DNA from: Chloroflexota bacterium
Lineage (GTDB): Bacteria > Chloroflexota > Anaerolineae > B4-G1 > SLSP01
NCBI GenBank assembly: GCA_019873645.1
Contig: JAIOAX010000005.1
Location: 62,001 to 126,000, forward strand
Direction: 5' to 3'
DNA length: 64,000 bases
Below, in pieces: positions 1-13,704 of the stretch. Position numbers and translations under genes: made by a program. How positions within the stretch are numbered: the first letter of the stretch is position 1; each line of letters opens with the position of its first letter. The notes beneath the pieces were generated by a model. The model was not told where the DNA came from. It made no database searches and saw only the letters and a program-made list of their open reading frames with translations.

Positions 1-1321
<1,321 letters not shown>

Positions 1322-1494
1322 CTTAGAATTCTCCTTCCTTAAACGAAATGGAAAACAAACTGGATTGTGAATTTTAGTATGTTGAGGGAGTATAACATTT
1401 ATTCATTTATGTCCGCAATGATTCGATAGGCACCTCCTGAAACAATAACTTGTTAATCGTTGGTCTGGTAGTCAAATAGAAGCTAGATACTTTA

Positions 1495-1522
1495 AAATTA
1501 CACCCACTTATACAGATGTCAA
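1495..1522 (-). promoter_or_regulatory. Candidate promoter of the solute-binding protein gene
   Basis: On the minus strand a perfect -35 TTGACA (1522-1517) is followed after 16 bp by TAATTT (1500-1495), a weak -10. It lies about 175 bp upstream of the ATG at 1321 and directly downstream of the palindrome at 1530-1541. Prediction by eye only. Confidence 0.45.
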
Positions 1523-1529
1523 CATCTTC

Positions 1530-1541
1530 GGAAGCGCTTCC
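1530..1541. promoter_or_regulatory. LacI/GalR-type operator palindrome
   Basis: The perfect 12-bp palindrome GGAAGCGCTTCC has the central AAGCGCTT core typical of LacI/GalR-family operators. It sits 7 bp upstream of the -35 of the minus-strand promoter that serves the solute-binding protein gene, and about 70 bp upstream of the plus-strand promoter of the M1 peptidase, so it could act on either. No LacI gene is in this window. The core match is direct; the regulator is inferred. Confidence 0.55.
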
Positions 1542-1608
1542 AACTTCTATACTATAGCACAAATGAGGGGCATTTGTCAAGGGGATTGTCTCCAGATTTT
1601 GGGGGAAA

Positions 1609-1636
1609 TTGCGACTATACCGGACTGTATTATACT
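1609..1636 (+). promoter_or_regulatory. Candidate promoter of the M1 peptidase gene
   Basis: TTGCGA (1609-1614), 16-bp spacer, TATACT (1631-1636). Transcription would begin near 1643, giving a very short leader before the ATG at 1651 with GATGAGG as a weak ribosome-binding site. The rest of the 1322-1650 gap holds only this, the minus-strand promoter and the operator. Confidence 0.45.
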
Positions 1637-1650
1637 GGCAAGATGAGGCG

Positions 1651-3171
1651 ATGATGAAACTCAAGCCCAGCGTATGGTTACCTCTATTGCTCTGGCTTGT
1701 GGCGTGCTCGACCGGCCAGGGGGAATCGGCAGCGCAGACGCCGCTGCCGACCCGCGCGCTTACGGCAGCGCCGACCGCCACGCGTCCCCCGCGCTGGACT
1801 CCCACCGTGTCGGGCGTACCTGCTGCCACCGCCACGCCGTTTCCCTTTGTGACGGCTCCACCCGATGGCATCCCCCAGGTGACGCTCTCCATCGTCCTTA
1901 ACTACGCCGATAAACGGATGCGGGTGAGCCAGCAGGTGGTATTCGCCAATAACAGCCCCGACGTATGGGATGAAGTCGTTTTCACCGCACCGTCGGCCCA
2001 TCAGCCGGGCGTCTTCACCCTGCACACGGTCACGGTGACCACCACCCGGCAAAGTCAACTGGCTATGGCGGTCCTTTCCGGTACGATGCTCTATGTGCGC
2101 ACGCCGATGCCTATCATGCCGGGAGCGGCGCTGGCCGTGGCGCTGAAGTATGAGATCGCCATACCACCTGTGTCTCTGGATACCTGGTTGCCGCTCGGTA
2201 ACCTGGGCGCAGGCGAACGATTGATCCAGGCAGGCGACTGGCATCCCACGCTGGTCCCCTACCGTCCCGGCGCCGGCTGGCAGACGTGGGATTACGCGCC
2301 GGTGGGCGATCCCAACATTTACGGCATCGCCGATTATGACGTGACACTGCGCGCTGACCCGACGCTGGTCGTGGCAGCGCCGGGTGTCGCCGCCTACAAG
2401 GGCCAGGTACGCCATTTCCGACTGGAGCGGGCGCGCACGTTCGCGTTCCTCGTCAGTCCTGAATATCAGGTGCTGCGGGGCATGGCCGGCAGCATACCGG
2501 TACGGGTGTACTATCTGCCGGAATACGGCGCGGCCGCGCAGGCGGTGCTGCAAACGGCGACCCAGGCCATCCCGCTCTATACGGAACTCTACGGCCCCTA
2601 TCCCTACACCGGCCTGGTTATCGCCCAGAACGCTTATTACGGCGCCATGGAGTATTCCGGCTTGGTCAGCATGAGCAGCAACGCTTATGTTTCTTATAAG
2701 GAGACGCCGGTGGCCGCCCTGGTCAACCTGACGGCGCACGAAATCGCGCATCAATGGTGGTACGGCGCGGTGGGCAACGACCAGGTTCACGAACCCTGGC
2801 TGGACGAGTCCCTTGCCAAATACAGCGAGCTGCTCTTCTACGAACGCTATTACCCGGATTTCGTGGAGTGGTGGTGGCGGCATCACATCTATAGCCGCAA
2901 AAGCAATGGCCCGCTGGACGCCACAATCTACGATTTTGCCGACACGCCGGCCTACATTGACCAGGTCTATGCCCAAGGCGCGCGCTTTTTGGGCGACCTG
3001 CGCGCCCTGATGGGCGATCCGGCCTTCTTTGCCTTCGTCAAAGCCTACCGTCAGGCTAACGACGGGCGCATCGCCACCCGCAACGATTTCTTCGCCGCCG
3101 TGCGCGCGCATACAGACGCGGACCTGACACCGCTGGTGGAGCGATATTTTGGGGTAGGGAGTAAGGAGTAG
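1651..3171 (+). CDS. Secreted M1-family (gluzincin) metallopeptidase lipoprotein
   Basis: The 506-residue protein starts at ATG 1651, the first good start that gives a clean lipoprotein signal (MMKLKPS...LVAC, Cys19). An upstream in-frame TTG at 1609 would spoil it and overlaps the promoter. A Thr/Pro/Ala-rich linker (about 20-70) leads to an aminopeptidase-N-like fold. The zinc site is explicit: HEIAH at 363-367, then 18 residues to Glu386 in WLDESLAKYSE, the HEXXH-x18-E pattern of M1 enzymes. A SAMEYSG-like substrate loop is seen as GAMEYSG just before it. It should cleave peptides from their N-terminus outside the cell. The last five codons and the TAG stop lie inside the 7-bp repeat array at 3152-3190. 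Confidence 0.93.
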   Translation: MMKLKPSVWLPLLLWLVACSTGQGESAAQTPLPTRALTAAPTATRPPRWTPTVSGVPAATATPFPFVTAPPDGIPQVTLSIVLNYADKRMRVSQQVVFANNSPDVWDEVVFTAPSAHQPGVFTLHTVTVTTTRQSQLAMAVLSGTMLYVRTPMPIMPGAALAVALKYEIAIPPVSLDTWLPLGNLGAGERLIQAGDWHPTLVPYRPGAGWQTWDYAPVGDPNIYGIADYDVTLRADPTLVVAAPGVAAYKGQVRHFRLERARTFAFLVSPEYQVLRGMAGSIPVRVYYLPEYGAAAQAVLQTATQAIPLYTELYGPYPYTGLVIAQNAYYGAMEYSGLVSMSSNAYVSYKETPVAALVNLTAHEIAHQWWYGAVGNDQVHEPWLDESLAKYSELLFYERYYPDFVEWWWRHHIYSRKSNGPLDATIYDFADTPAYIDQVYAQGARFLGDLRALMGDPAFFAFVKAYRQANDGRIATRNDFFAAVRAHTDADLTPLVERYFGVGSKE

Positions 3172-3190
3172 GGAGTAAGGAACAGGGAGT
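3152..3190. repeat. Heptamer tandem array (GAGTAAG/GAGTAGG)
   Basis: About five units of a 7-bp repeat, GAGTAAG alternating with GAGTAGG, with one divergent unit GAACAGG. The array begins inside the M1 peptidase gene and provides its stop codon (TAG 3169-3171). Confidence 0.85.
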
Positions 3191-3194
3191 GTGG

Positions 3195-3200
3195 TATAAT
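3195..3200 (+). promoter_or_regulatory. Extended -10 (TGGTATAAT) before the LysM lipoprotein gene
   Basis: A consensus TATAAT preceded by TGG forms an extended -10 element. No convincing -35 is seen, because the 7-bp array occupies that position. Transcription would start at about 3207, almost on the GTG at 3208, which would make a leaderless mRNA if that codon is used. Confidence 0.5.
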
Positions 3201-3207
3201 TCCCGCC

Positions 3208-4227
3208 GTGAGGAGTCTTGATGTGCTGTGCAGGTGTCGGAGCGCCGTAGGCATGCTGTCCCTGGTGTGGGTGTTGAGCGCGTGCGGGATGCTGGTCACA
3301 CCACCGCCCACGCCGACCGCGTGGCCCACCACCACACCGACGCCGCGCCCCACGGCGACGCTGGTGCCCGGCGCCTTCTTTACCCCCATCCCCCCTACAC
3401 CCACGCTCACGCCTACCCTTACACCCACGCCTGTGGTGCACATCGTAGAACAAGGCGACACGTTGTTAGGCATTGCGCTGGAGTACGGCGTCACCGTGGA
3501 CGCGCTGGTGCAAGCCAACAACCTGGACATTTCCCAATACCTGCGCATTGGGCAGGCATTGATCATTCCCCTGGGACAGGAAGAAGAAACGTCCGATATG
3601 GGGATCGCCGTCCCTGCGGGCAACCTGATCCTGGCAACCCCTACGCCGCTGCCGTTGGAGATCGCTGGCGTGGCGCTGTACCAGACGCCGGTAGGGGGTG
3701 TGTGGTGCATGGGCGAAGTCGTCAACACCACCGCCGCTCCCGTGACCAACATGCAGGTACAAGTGACGTTGTTGGCCGCCGATGGTACGCCGCTGGTGTC
3801 AAGTGTAGCGCTGGCGGCGGCGGACTACCTGGCGCCTGACGCACGTGCGCCCTTCGCGGTGCTGTTCAAAACACCGCCGGCCGGCTACACCGAGGCGCGT
3901 GTAACTCTACTGCGCGGTGAAACGGTGAGCGCCATCACCGCCGGTTTCACGCCCCTTGATGTGATGCAGACCGCCGGGGTCGTCTCCGGCCCCCAATACC
4001 GCGTGACGGGACAACTGCTCAACGCCAGCGGCGCAGGGGTGCGGCGTGTCACCGTCGTGGTGACGTTATATGACCGCGAAGGCAAGGTGAACGGTTTCCG
4101 GCAACTGACTTTTGATGGGAATAAAGTGCTGCCGGCCGGACAGAGTCAGGAGTTCAAAGTCTTGCTGACGCCCCAGGGGATAGAAGTGCCGGCGGCTTTT
4201 CAAGTGCTGGCCTGGGGAGTACGATAA
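3208..4227 (+). CDS. LysM-domain lipoprotein with two immunoglobulin-like (FxLYD-type) domains
   Basis: 339 residues. A lipoprotein signal ends in LSAC (Cys26 from GTG 3208, or Cys11 if the in-frame ATG at 3253 is used, which has a GGAG motif ten bases upstream). A Pro/Thr linker (about 32-74) leads to one LysM domain (about 76-122, VEQGDTLLGIALEYGV...LRIGQALIIP), which binds peptidoglycan N-acetylglucosamine sugars. After a second short linker come two beta-rich repeats (about 148-240 and 250-339) that look like FxLYD domains: VVNTTAAPVTNMQVQVTLL and LLNASGAGVRRVTVVVTLY. Likely an envelope-anchored wall-binding protein of unknown partner. It is followed after 20 bp by plsC. Confidence 0.85.
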   Translation: MRSLDVLCRCRSAVGMLSLVWVLSACGMLVTPPPTPTAWPTTTPTPRPTATLVPGAFFTPIPPTPTLTPTLTPTPVVHIVEQGDTLLGIALEYGVTVDALVQANNLDISQYLRIGQALIIPLGQEEETSDMGIAVPAGNLILATPTPLPLEIAGVALYQTPVGGVWCMGEVVNTTAAPVTNMQVQVTLLAADGTPLVSSVALAAADYLAPDARAPFAVLFKTPPAGYTEARVTLLRGETVSAITAGFTPLDVMQTAGVVSGPQYRVTGQLLNASGAGVRRVTVVVTLYDREGKVNGFRQLTFDGNKVLPAGQSQEFKVLLTPQGIEVPAAFQVLAWGVR

Positions 4228-4247
4228 CTGCGGGGGGAGGTTAGGGC

Positions 4248-4880
4248 GTGGATTACTGGCAGATACGGAGAATCATCGGTGGACTGTTCCGCGTGTTGAC
4301 ACATCTGGAGGTGGTGGGGGCCGAGTATATCCCCATGCAGGGGGGCTGTTTGCTGGTTACCAACCACATCAGCCGGCTGGACACACCGGCGTTGCTGGTG
4401 GCGTCGCCGCGGCGCGTCTATCCGCTGGCGGCCGACAAATACAAAAATTTCCCGATCTTCAACCAGCTTCTCAACATCAGCGAAGCGATCTGGATCAACC
4501 GCACGGAATTCGACCGCGAGGCGTTGTTGAAGGCCATAGCGGTATTGCAGCGCGGCGATATGTTGGGCATTGCGCCGGAAGGCACCCGCTCACGCGACGG
4601 CCAATTGCACAAAGCCAAACCCGGCGTGGCCTTCCTGGCGGCGCGCACAGGGGTAGACATCGTACCGGTAGGGATCACCGGCACGGCCACCATGCTACAA
4701 GACTTTGCGCGACTGCGGCGCATGCGGATCCGCGTGGTCTTTGGTCCCCCCTTCCGTTTACCTAAATACGGCAAACTCTCCGCGGACGAATTGGCCGCGG
4801 CCACCGACTTGATTATGGCGCGCATCGCGGCGCTGCTTCCGCCGGCTTACCGGGGTTTCTATGCCGCCGCAGTGGCATAA
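4248..4880 (+). CDS. plsC: 1-acyl-sn-glycerol-3-phosphate acyltransferase (PlsC family)
   Basis: 210 residues from GTG 4248, preceded by GGGGGGAGG. It carries the LPLAT motifs in order: NHISRLD (NHx4D, the catalytic His-Asp) near residue 43, a WINR substrate motif near 84, PEGTRSRDG near 110 and a VPVGITG segment near 142. It should transfer an acyl chain to lysophosphatidate in phospholipid synthesis at the inner membrane face. The length is normal for the family and there is no extra domain. The spacing suggests co-transcription with the LysM gene. Confidence 0.93.
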   Translation: MDYWQIRRIIGGLFRVLTHLEVVGAEYIPMQGGCLLVTNHISRLDTPALLVASPRRVYPLAADKYKNFPIFNQLLNISEAIWINRTEFDREALLKAIAVLQRGDMLGIAPEGTRSRDGQLHKAKPGVAFLAARTGVDIVPVGITGTATMLQDFARLRRMRIRVVFGPPFRLPKYGKLSADELAAATDLIMARIAALLPPAYRGFYAAAVA

Positions 4881-4904
4881 GCGTCGAAGCCCCAGCCGAC
4901 CTCA

Positions 4905-5095
4905 TACCCTCGCCTTGCTGTGGCCGGTCTCTGACCGCGCCACCACCGGGGTAAATAGAGGGGGATTTTGCGCGGCTTCGCCGCGCAAAATCCCCCTCTG
5001 AGAAATCCCCCCGCTCTCTCCGCACGCGGGGAGAGTGGGGGCAGGGGGTGAGAGGGGAAAACGCAAAAAACCTGCCCCCATCCTGAAATGCACCC
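4905..5095. repeat. Composite dispersed element, copy A (palindromic, MITE-like)
   Basis: The plsC-rpoB gap (4881-5236) is mostly this element. It starts with a GGCCGGTCTCTGACCGCGCC arm (4923-4942), includes the large hairpin at 4956-5000 and a second imperfect hairpin around 5010-5040 (CTCTC/GAGAG with C- and G-runs), and ends in TGAAATGCACCC (5084-5095). The same arm and end motif recur at about 40.1, 53.1 and 57.8 kb. No reading frame is supported. Confidence 0.7.
4957..4999. terminator. Large perfect hairpin between plsC and rpoB
   Basis: A 19-bp perfect inverted repeat (4957-4975 with 4981-4999) closes a CTTCG loop. The stem contains four T/A pairs followed by a GC clamp, and there is no U-tract after it. 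It could stop readthrough from plsC into rpoB, or simply be part of the dispersed element. Confidence 0.5.
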
Positions 5096-5110
5096 AAAAT
5101 GTGCGCTTCT

Positions 5111-5138
5111 TTGACGCAGGCAATAGTCGTGGTATAAT
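5111..5138 (+). promoter_or_regulatory. Strong promoter of rpoB
   Basis: TTGACG (5111-5116), 16-bp spacer, TATAAT (5133-5138) with an extended TGG just before. Start near 5145 leaves a leader of about 90 nt before the ATG at 5237, where AGGAGGAGAGG serves as the ribosome-binding site. Confidence 0.8.
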
Positions 5139-5236
5139 ATTCATTCGCTTATCGTAATAGGGTATCGCGGCAGCGGTATGCGGCCGCGTGTTATGCGAGC
5201 GATGCTGGTCAGGACTCCCAGGAGGAGAGGAATAGG

Positions 5237-9136
<3,900 letters not shown>

Positions 9137-9147
9137 GTCGGGCAAGG

Positions 9148-9175
9148 TTGACGTTTTTTAGCATTGTGGTAGAAT
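9148..9175 (+). promoter_or_regulatory. Promoter of the rpsL (str) operon
   Basis: TTGACG (9148-9153), 16-bp spacer, extended -10 TGG-TAGAAT (9170-9175). It starts a leader of about 160 nt before rpsL, so the ribosomal operon does not depend on readthrough from rpoB. Confidence 0.75.
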
Positions 9176-9215
9176 CACCATTCGCAGACGGCAGCCAGAA
9201 CTCCTGCCATCGCCA

Positions 9216-9275
9216 AGTGAATTCAACGTTCAACGACGAGGGAGGCCATCGCAGTCAAAGATGGCCTTCTTCACT
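9216..9275 (+). promoter_or_regulatory. Structured 5' leader of rpsL
   Basis: Two nested stems: AGTGAA (9216-9221) with TTCACT (9270-9275), and inside it AGGCCATC (9243-9250) with GATGGCCT (9260-9267) around a nine-base loop. Its place in the leader of the rpsL-rpsG-fusA-tuf operon fits an autoregulatory ribosomal-protein leader; binding by S7 or another product is only inferred. Confidence 0.45.
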
Positions 9276-9342
9276 GGAATTAAAAAGGTTTTTGTCACTC
9301 TAAACCGTAAAGGGGTTGATGAGTTAAATTCAGGAGGAATCA

Positions 9343-9771
9343 GTGCCTACGATCAATCAGTTAGTGCGAAAGGGACGTAAACCCAAGCCGCAGAAGGCCA
9401 AGGCGCCGGCGTTGCTGTTCAACGTCAATACCCAGAAGGGAGGGCGGCTGACGCGCTCGAGCAAGGGTAATCCCCAAAAGCGTGGGGTGTGCACCGTGGT
9501 AAAGACGACCACGCCGAAGAAGCCTAACTCGGCGTTGCGGAAGGTCGCCCGTGTACGCCTGTCAAACCGTGTTGAAGTGACAGCCTACATCCCTGGCGAG
9601 GGACACAATTTACAGGAACACTCGGTCGTGCTGGTGCGTGGTGGGCGTGTGAAGGACCTCCCCGGTGTGCGTTATCACATCATTCGCGGAGCGATGGATG
9701 CGACCGGTGTGGAAGGTCGCCATCAACAGCGTTCTAAATACGGAACCAAGCGCGCGGCCAAGAAGAAGTAA
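9343..9771 (+). CDS. rpsL: 30S ribosomal protein S12
   Basis: 142 residues from GTG 9343 behind AGGAGG. S12 lines the decoding centre. The decoding loops [13 protein letters not shown] and [15 protein letters not shown] are intact, with the usual streptomycin-sensitive lysines. Compared with E. coli there is an insertion of about 13 residues near position 28-40 ([14 protein letters not shown]) and a lysine-rich C-terminal tail. First gene of the str cluster; rpsG follows after 17 bp. Confidence 0.98.
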   Translation: MPTINQLVRKGRKPKPQKAKAPALLFNVNTQKGGRLTRSSKGNPQKRGVCTVVKTTTPKKPNSALRKVARVRLSNRVEVTAYIPGEGHNLQEHSVVLVRGGRVKDLPGVRYHIIRGAMDATGVEGRHQQRSKYGTKRAAKKK

Positions 9772-9788
9772 GGAAACGGAGTGTCAAT

Positions 9789-10259
9789 ATGCCGAGACGA
9801 ACTCGTCCACCTAAACCTGAAGTTCCACCGGATCCGCGCTATCAGAGCGTACCGGTGCAGCGTTTCATCAATCGCATGATGCGCGAAGGCAAGAAGAGCG
9901 TGGCGCAACGCATTATGTATCGGGCCCTCGACCGTGTCGAAGCTCGCACCAACAAACCGGCGCTTGAGGTCTTTGAGGCTGCCTTGCGCAATGTATCGCC
10001 CTCCGTGGAAATCAAGCCGCGGCGCGTCGGTGGGGCAACCTATCAAATCCCCGTCGAGGTGCCGGCGTATCGCCAGCTCTCTTTAGCTATTCGTTGGATT
10101 TTGGATGCGGCGCGCAAACGTTCCGGCCACGGGATGATCGAAAAACTATCTGCGGAATTGATGGACGCCGCCAACAATACCGGGGCCGCGGTCAAGAAAC
10201 GTGAAGACACGCTGAAAATGGCCGAGGCGAACCGCGCTTTTGCGCACTTGCGCTGGTAA
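9789..10259 (+). CDS. rpsG: 30S ribosomal protein S7
   Basis: 156 residues, the normal length. S7 nucleates assembly of the 30S head on 16S rRNA and contacts E-site tRNA. Recognised by [22 protein letters not shown] near the N-terminus and [11 protein letters not shown]...[10 protein letters not shown] in the middle. It sits between rpsL and fusA as in most bacteria. Confidence 0.98.
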   Translation: MPRRTRPPKPEVPPDPRYQSVPVQRFINRMMREGKKSVAQRIMYRALDRVEARTNKPALEVFEAALRNVSPSVEIKPRRVGGATYQIPVEVPAYRQLSLAIRWILDAARKRSGHGMIEKLSAELMDAANNTGAAVKKREDTLKMAEANRAFAHLRW

Positions 10260-10308
10260 TTCGCGCTCACAGCGGGCCGTCGCTGTTTGAAGCATAAGGC
10301 TGACGGCG

Positions 10309-12381
10309 ATGACCGAAGCACATTCACTGACCCATATCCGCAATATCGGCATTATTGCCCATATTGACGCGGGCAAAACAACGACCACCGAACGCATCCT
10401 GTACTACACCGGGCGCACCCATCGGCTCGGCAACGTGGATGAAGGTACCACCGTGACCGATTGGATGGTACAGGAGCGTGAGCGGGGCATCACCATCACC
10501 TCGGCGGCAGTGACGTGTTTCTGGCGGGGACACCAGATCAACATCGTGGATACCCCCGGCCATATTGACTTCACCGCCGAAGTGCAGCGCAGCCTGCGGG
10601 TTCTGGACGGCGGGGTGGTGGTCTTCGACGGCACAGCGGGCGTTGAACCGCAATCTGAGACGGTGTGGCGACAGGCGCGCACCTTCGGCGTCCCGCTGAT
10701 TGCCTTCATTAACAAGATGGACAAGCTGGGCGCAAATTTCGCCCACGCTGTCGAGACGATTCGTGAGCGTCTCAAGGCGCATCCGCTGCCGCTTCAGTGG
10801 CCGCTGGGTGTCGAGGCTGACTTTCGGGGTGTGGTGGACCTGTTGGAGTGGAAAACGCTCCTCTGGACCGATGAGCTGGGAACGGTAATCCGGGAACTCC
10901 CGGTCCCCGCCGAAGTCGAAGTCGAGGCCCTGGCGGCACGCGAGGCTCTGATCGAGGCCATCGTCGAGACCGACGATGCGTTGATGGAGCGTTATCTGGA
11001 CGGTGAAGAGATTCCGGTGGCGGATTTGCGGGCGGCGTTGCGGCGGGCCACCATCAGCGGGGCCATTCAACCGGTGCTGTGTGGCTCTTCTTTGCGCAAC
11101 AAAGGCGTGCAACCCTTGATTGACGCGATCGTGGATTACTTACCTGCACCGGTGGATATCCCGCCGGTGCAGGGGATGAATCCCAAGAAAGAACACCTTG
11201 AAGAACGTCCGGCGGATGTTAATGCACCGCTGGCAGCCCTGATCTTTAAAATTGCTACCGACCCCTACGCGGGACGCCTGGCGTATTTCCGGGTTTACTC
11301 CGGGAAGATCGTCCGGGGCAATGTCTATCTCAACCCGCGCAAAGGGGTGCGCGAACGGGTCTCCAAGCTGTTGCGTATGTTTGCCGACCACCGCGAGGAA
11401 GTCGAAGAGCTGGGGGCCGGCGACATCGGCGCGACGGTGGGACTGAAGAGCACCTTTACCGGCGACACGCTGGCGGCGCTCCACGCCCCCATCATCCTGG
11501 AGGCGATTCGCTTCCCCGAACCGGTGATTTCGGTGGCCGTCGAGCCACGAACCCTCGCCGACCAGGAGCGGCTCAACGAGGCGCTGCAACGGCTGGCCGA
11601 AGAAGACCCGACTTTCCGAGTGCGTGTGGACGAGGGCACCGGGCAGACCGTCATCTCCGGGATGGGGGAACTGCACCTGGAAATCCTCGTGGATCGGATG
11701 ATGCGCGAGTTTGCCGTGCAGGCTAACGTCGGCAAGCTCCGGGTGGCATACAAAGAAACCGTAACGCGCTCCGGCCGGGCGCAGGTAGTTTTTGAGCGCA
11801 TGATGGCCGGGAAGCCCCAGTATGCGCGGGTAACGCTGGAAGTCAGCCCCGCCGACCTGGGAGGAGCATCGCGCTTTGAGAATCTGCTACGTCCGCAGGA
11901 CCTGGCGCCGCAATTTGTGGAGGCGATCAGAGCTGGGGCGTTAGAGTCGTTGGAGAGCGGTTTCCTGGCCGGTTATCCGATGGTCGGGGTCGTCATCCGG
12001 CTTGTGGAGGCGGAGGCGCTGCCTGACCTGTCTACGGAAATGGCCTTTAAGGCGGCGGCGGCGCAGGCGTTCCGCCAGGCTGTGGAGTCGGCTGAACCGG
12101 TGTTGTTGGAACCGGTGATGGACGTGGAAGTATTAACGCCTGAAGAATTTGTCGGCGAAGTGCTCGGCAACCTGAATTCCCGGGACGCCGAAGTCCAAAT
12201 GATGGAAGCGCGTCCTGGGGGTATCCAGGCAATCCGGGCCTATGCCCCGCTGATCAAAATGTTTGGGTATGCTACCAGCCTGCGCAGTATGACGCAGGGA
12301 CGGGGTACATTTACAATGGAATTCCACCATTATGCACCGGTGGATTCCCGGCAAATGGAAGCCATCTTATATGGCGCATAG
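10309..12381 (+). CDS. fusA: Elongation factor G
   Basis: 690 residues. This GTPase drives tRNA-mRNA translocation. All G motifs are intact: [13 protein letters not shown] (G1), RGITITSAA (G2), DTPGHIDF (G3) and NKMD (G4), followed by EF-G domains II-V and the terminal [15 protein letters not shown]. The normal RGITI effector here makes a useful contrast with the altered one in the next gene. Confidence 0.99.
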   Translation: MTEAHSLTHIRNIGIIAHIDAGKTTTTERILYYTGRTHRLGNVDEGTTVTDWMVQERERGITITSAAVTCFWRGHQINIVDTPGHIDFTAEVQRSLRVLDGGVVVFDGTAGVEPQSETVWRQARTFGVPLIAFINKMDKLGANFAHAVETIRERLKAHPLPLQWPLGVEADFRGVVDLLEWKTLLWTDELGTVIRELPVPAEVEVEALAAREALIEAIVETDDALMERYLDGEEIPVADLRAALRRATISGAIQPVLCGSSLRNKGVQPLIDAIVDYLPAPVDIPPVQGMNPKKEHLEERPADVNAPLAALIFKIATDPYAGRLAYFRVYSGKIVRGNVYLNPRKGVRERVSKLLRMFADHREEVEELGAGDIGATVGLKSTFTGDTLAALHAPIILEAIRFPEPVISVAVEPRTLADQERLNEALQRLAEEDPTFRVRVDEGTGQTVISGMGELHLEILVDRMMREFAVQANVGKLRVAYKETVTRSGRAQVVFERMMAGKPQYARVTLEVSPADLGGASRFENLLRPQDLAPQFVEAIRAGALESLESGFLAGYPMVGVVIRLVEAEALPDLSTEMAFKAAAAQAFRQAVESAEPVLLEPVMDVEVLTPEEFVGEVLGNLNSRDAEVQMMEARPGGIQAIRAYAPLIKMFGYATSLRSMTQGRGTFTMEFHHYAPVDSRQMEAILYGA

Positions 12382-12448
12382 GCCTTTTGGTCTGGTTATC
12401 ATTCAATTCAGTAAAAAGAATTAGTATAGAAATAAGGAGAGGCAAGCA

Positions 12449-13669
12449 ATGGGTAAGGAGAAATTCGAACGCACAAAGCCACATGTCAATGTGGGGACGA
12501 TCGGTCACATTGACCACGGTAAGACGACCTTGACCGCGGCGATCACGCGCGTCCTGTCCACCAAGGGCTGGGCGACCTTCAAGGGATACGATGAAGTCGC
12601 GAAGGCCGATGCGAAAATGTTCCGCCGTGACGCGACCAAAATCTTGACCGTCGCCATCTCGCACGTGGAGTATGAGACCGAAAAACGCCACTATGCCCAT
12701 GTGGACTGTCCCGGTCACCGTGACTACATCAAGAACATGATCACGGGTGCCGCGCAGATGGATGGCGCTATTCTGGTGGTCTCGGCGGTGGATGGGCCAA
12801 TGCCCCAAACCCGCGAGCACATCCTCCTGGCGCGTCAGGTTGAAGTTCCGGCGATTGTGGTCTTCATGAACAAAGTAGACCTGATGGATGACCCGGAACT
12901 CCTGGAGCTGGTGGACCTGGAGATCCGCGAAGTGCTGAGCAGCTATGGCTTCCCCGGCGATGAAACCCCCATCGTGCGCGGTTCCGCGCTGGCGGCCCTG
13001 AACTGCAAGAGCAACGACCCCAACGATCCGGCTTACGCGCCGATCTGGGAGCTGATGCGTGTGGTGGATGAGTACATCCCGACCCCGGTGCGCGAGGAAG
13101 ACAAGCCCTTCTTGATGTCCATCGAGGACGTCTTCTCCATCAAGGGGCGTGGTACGGTGGTGACCGGGCGTGTGGATCGTGGCACGATGCGTCCCAACAC
13201 CGAAGTCGAATTGGTGGGTGCGATGTACGAGAAGCCGCGCAAGACCGTGGTGACCTCTATGGAAATGTTCCACAAGACGCTCGACGTGGTGCGCGCTGGC
13301 GACAATGCCGGTCTGCTCCTGCGCGGTATTGACAAGGACGAGGTGGCTCGTGGTGTGGTCGTGGCGGCGCCGGGCACCATTCAGGCGCGCAGCAAGTTCG
13401 AGGCCGAGGTCTACGTCTTGCGCCGCGATGAAGGTGGGCGGCACAAGCCGTTCTTCTCCGGTTACAAGCCGCAGTTCTTCATCCGCACGATGGACATCAC
13501 CGGTACGGTGCATCTGCCCGAAGGCGTGGAGATGGTCATGCCGGGCGACCGGACCAATATGACGGTGGAACTCATCTCGCCGGTGGCTCTGGAAGCCGGT
13601 CAGCGCTTCGCCATCCGTGAGGGTGGGTTGACCGTTGGCGCGGGCATCATCACCAAGATCTTGGGCTAG
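12449..13669 (+). CDS. tuf: Elongation factor Tu with divergent switch I
   Basis: 406 residues, start ATG 12449 behind AAGGAG. It delivers aminoacyl-tRNA to the ribosome. The P-loop GHIDHGKTT (19-27), DCPGHRDY (86-93, with the catalytic His90), NKVD (G4) and GSAL (G5) are intact, and domains 2-3 are ordinary ([48 protein letters not shown]). Switch I is not: the near-universal PEEKARGITI block is replaced. Residues 48-70 read [11 protein letters not shown] then [12 protein letters not shown], about five residues longer than in Chloroflexus. Only Thr67 remains at the Mg-binding Thr position, and the RG before it is KI. Neighbouring frames do not restore the canonical motif, so this is not a simple frameshift. 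Confidence 0.97.
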   Translation: MGKEKFERTKPHVNVGTIGHIDHGKTTLTAAITRVLSTKGWATFKGYDEVAKADAKMFRRDATKILTVAISHVEYETEKRHYAHVDCPGHRDYIKNMITGAAQMDGAILVVSAVDGPMPQTREHILLARQVEVPAIVVFMNKVDLMDDPELLELVDLEIREVLSSYGFPGDETPIVRGSALAALNCKSNDPNDPAYAPIWELMRVVDEYIPTPVREEDKPFLMSIEDVFSIKGRGTVVTGRVDRGTMRPNTEVELVGAMYEKPRKTVVTSMEMFHKTLDVVRAGDNAGLLLRGIDKDEVARGVVVAAPGTIQARSKFEAEVYVLRRDEGGRHKPFFSGYKPQFFIRTMDITGTVHLPEGVEMVMPGDRTNMTVELISPVALEAGQRFAIREGGLTVGAGIITKILG

Positions 13670-13704
13670 TTTTGACGTTTCTCACTCTCTATATCAGGTG
13701 ATTT

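Noticed and set aside
1684-3453. Minus-strand ORF of 589 codons
   Set aside because: It lies opposite the M1 peptidase, has Arg/His-rich composition without motifs, and covers two promoters.
9137-9342. Degraded rpoC between rpoB and rpsL
   Set aside because: 206 bp with a promoter and leader; no segment resembles RpoC motifs such as NADFDGD.
12590-12660. Frameshift in tuf as the cause of the odd switch I
   Set aside because: Reading the other two frames over this stretch gives early stops or unrelated residues and never a PEE-x-x-RGITI motif; the frame is intact on both sides.
12311-13513. Minus-strand ORF of 400 codons
   Set aside because: Antisense shadow of tuf, with no recognisable domain and His/Arg-rich composition caused by the codon bias of the real gene.
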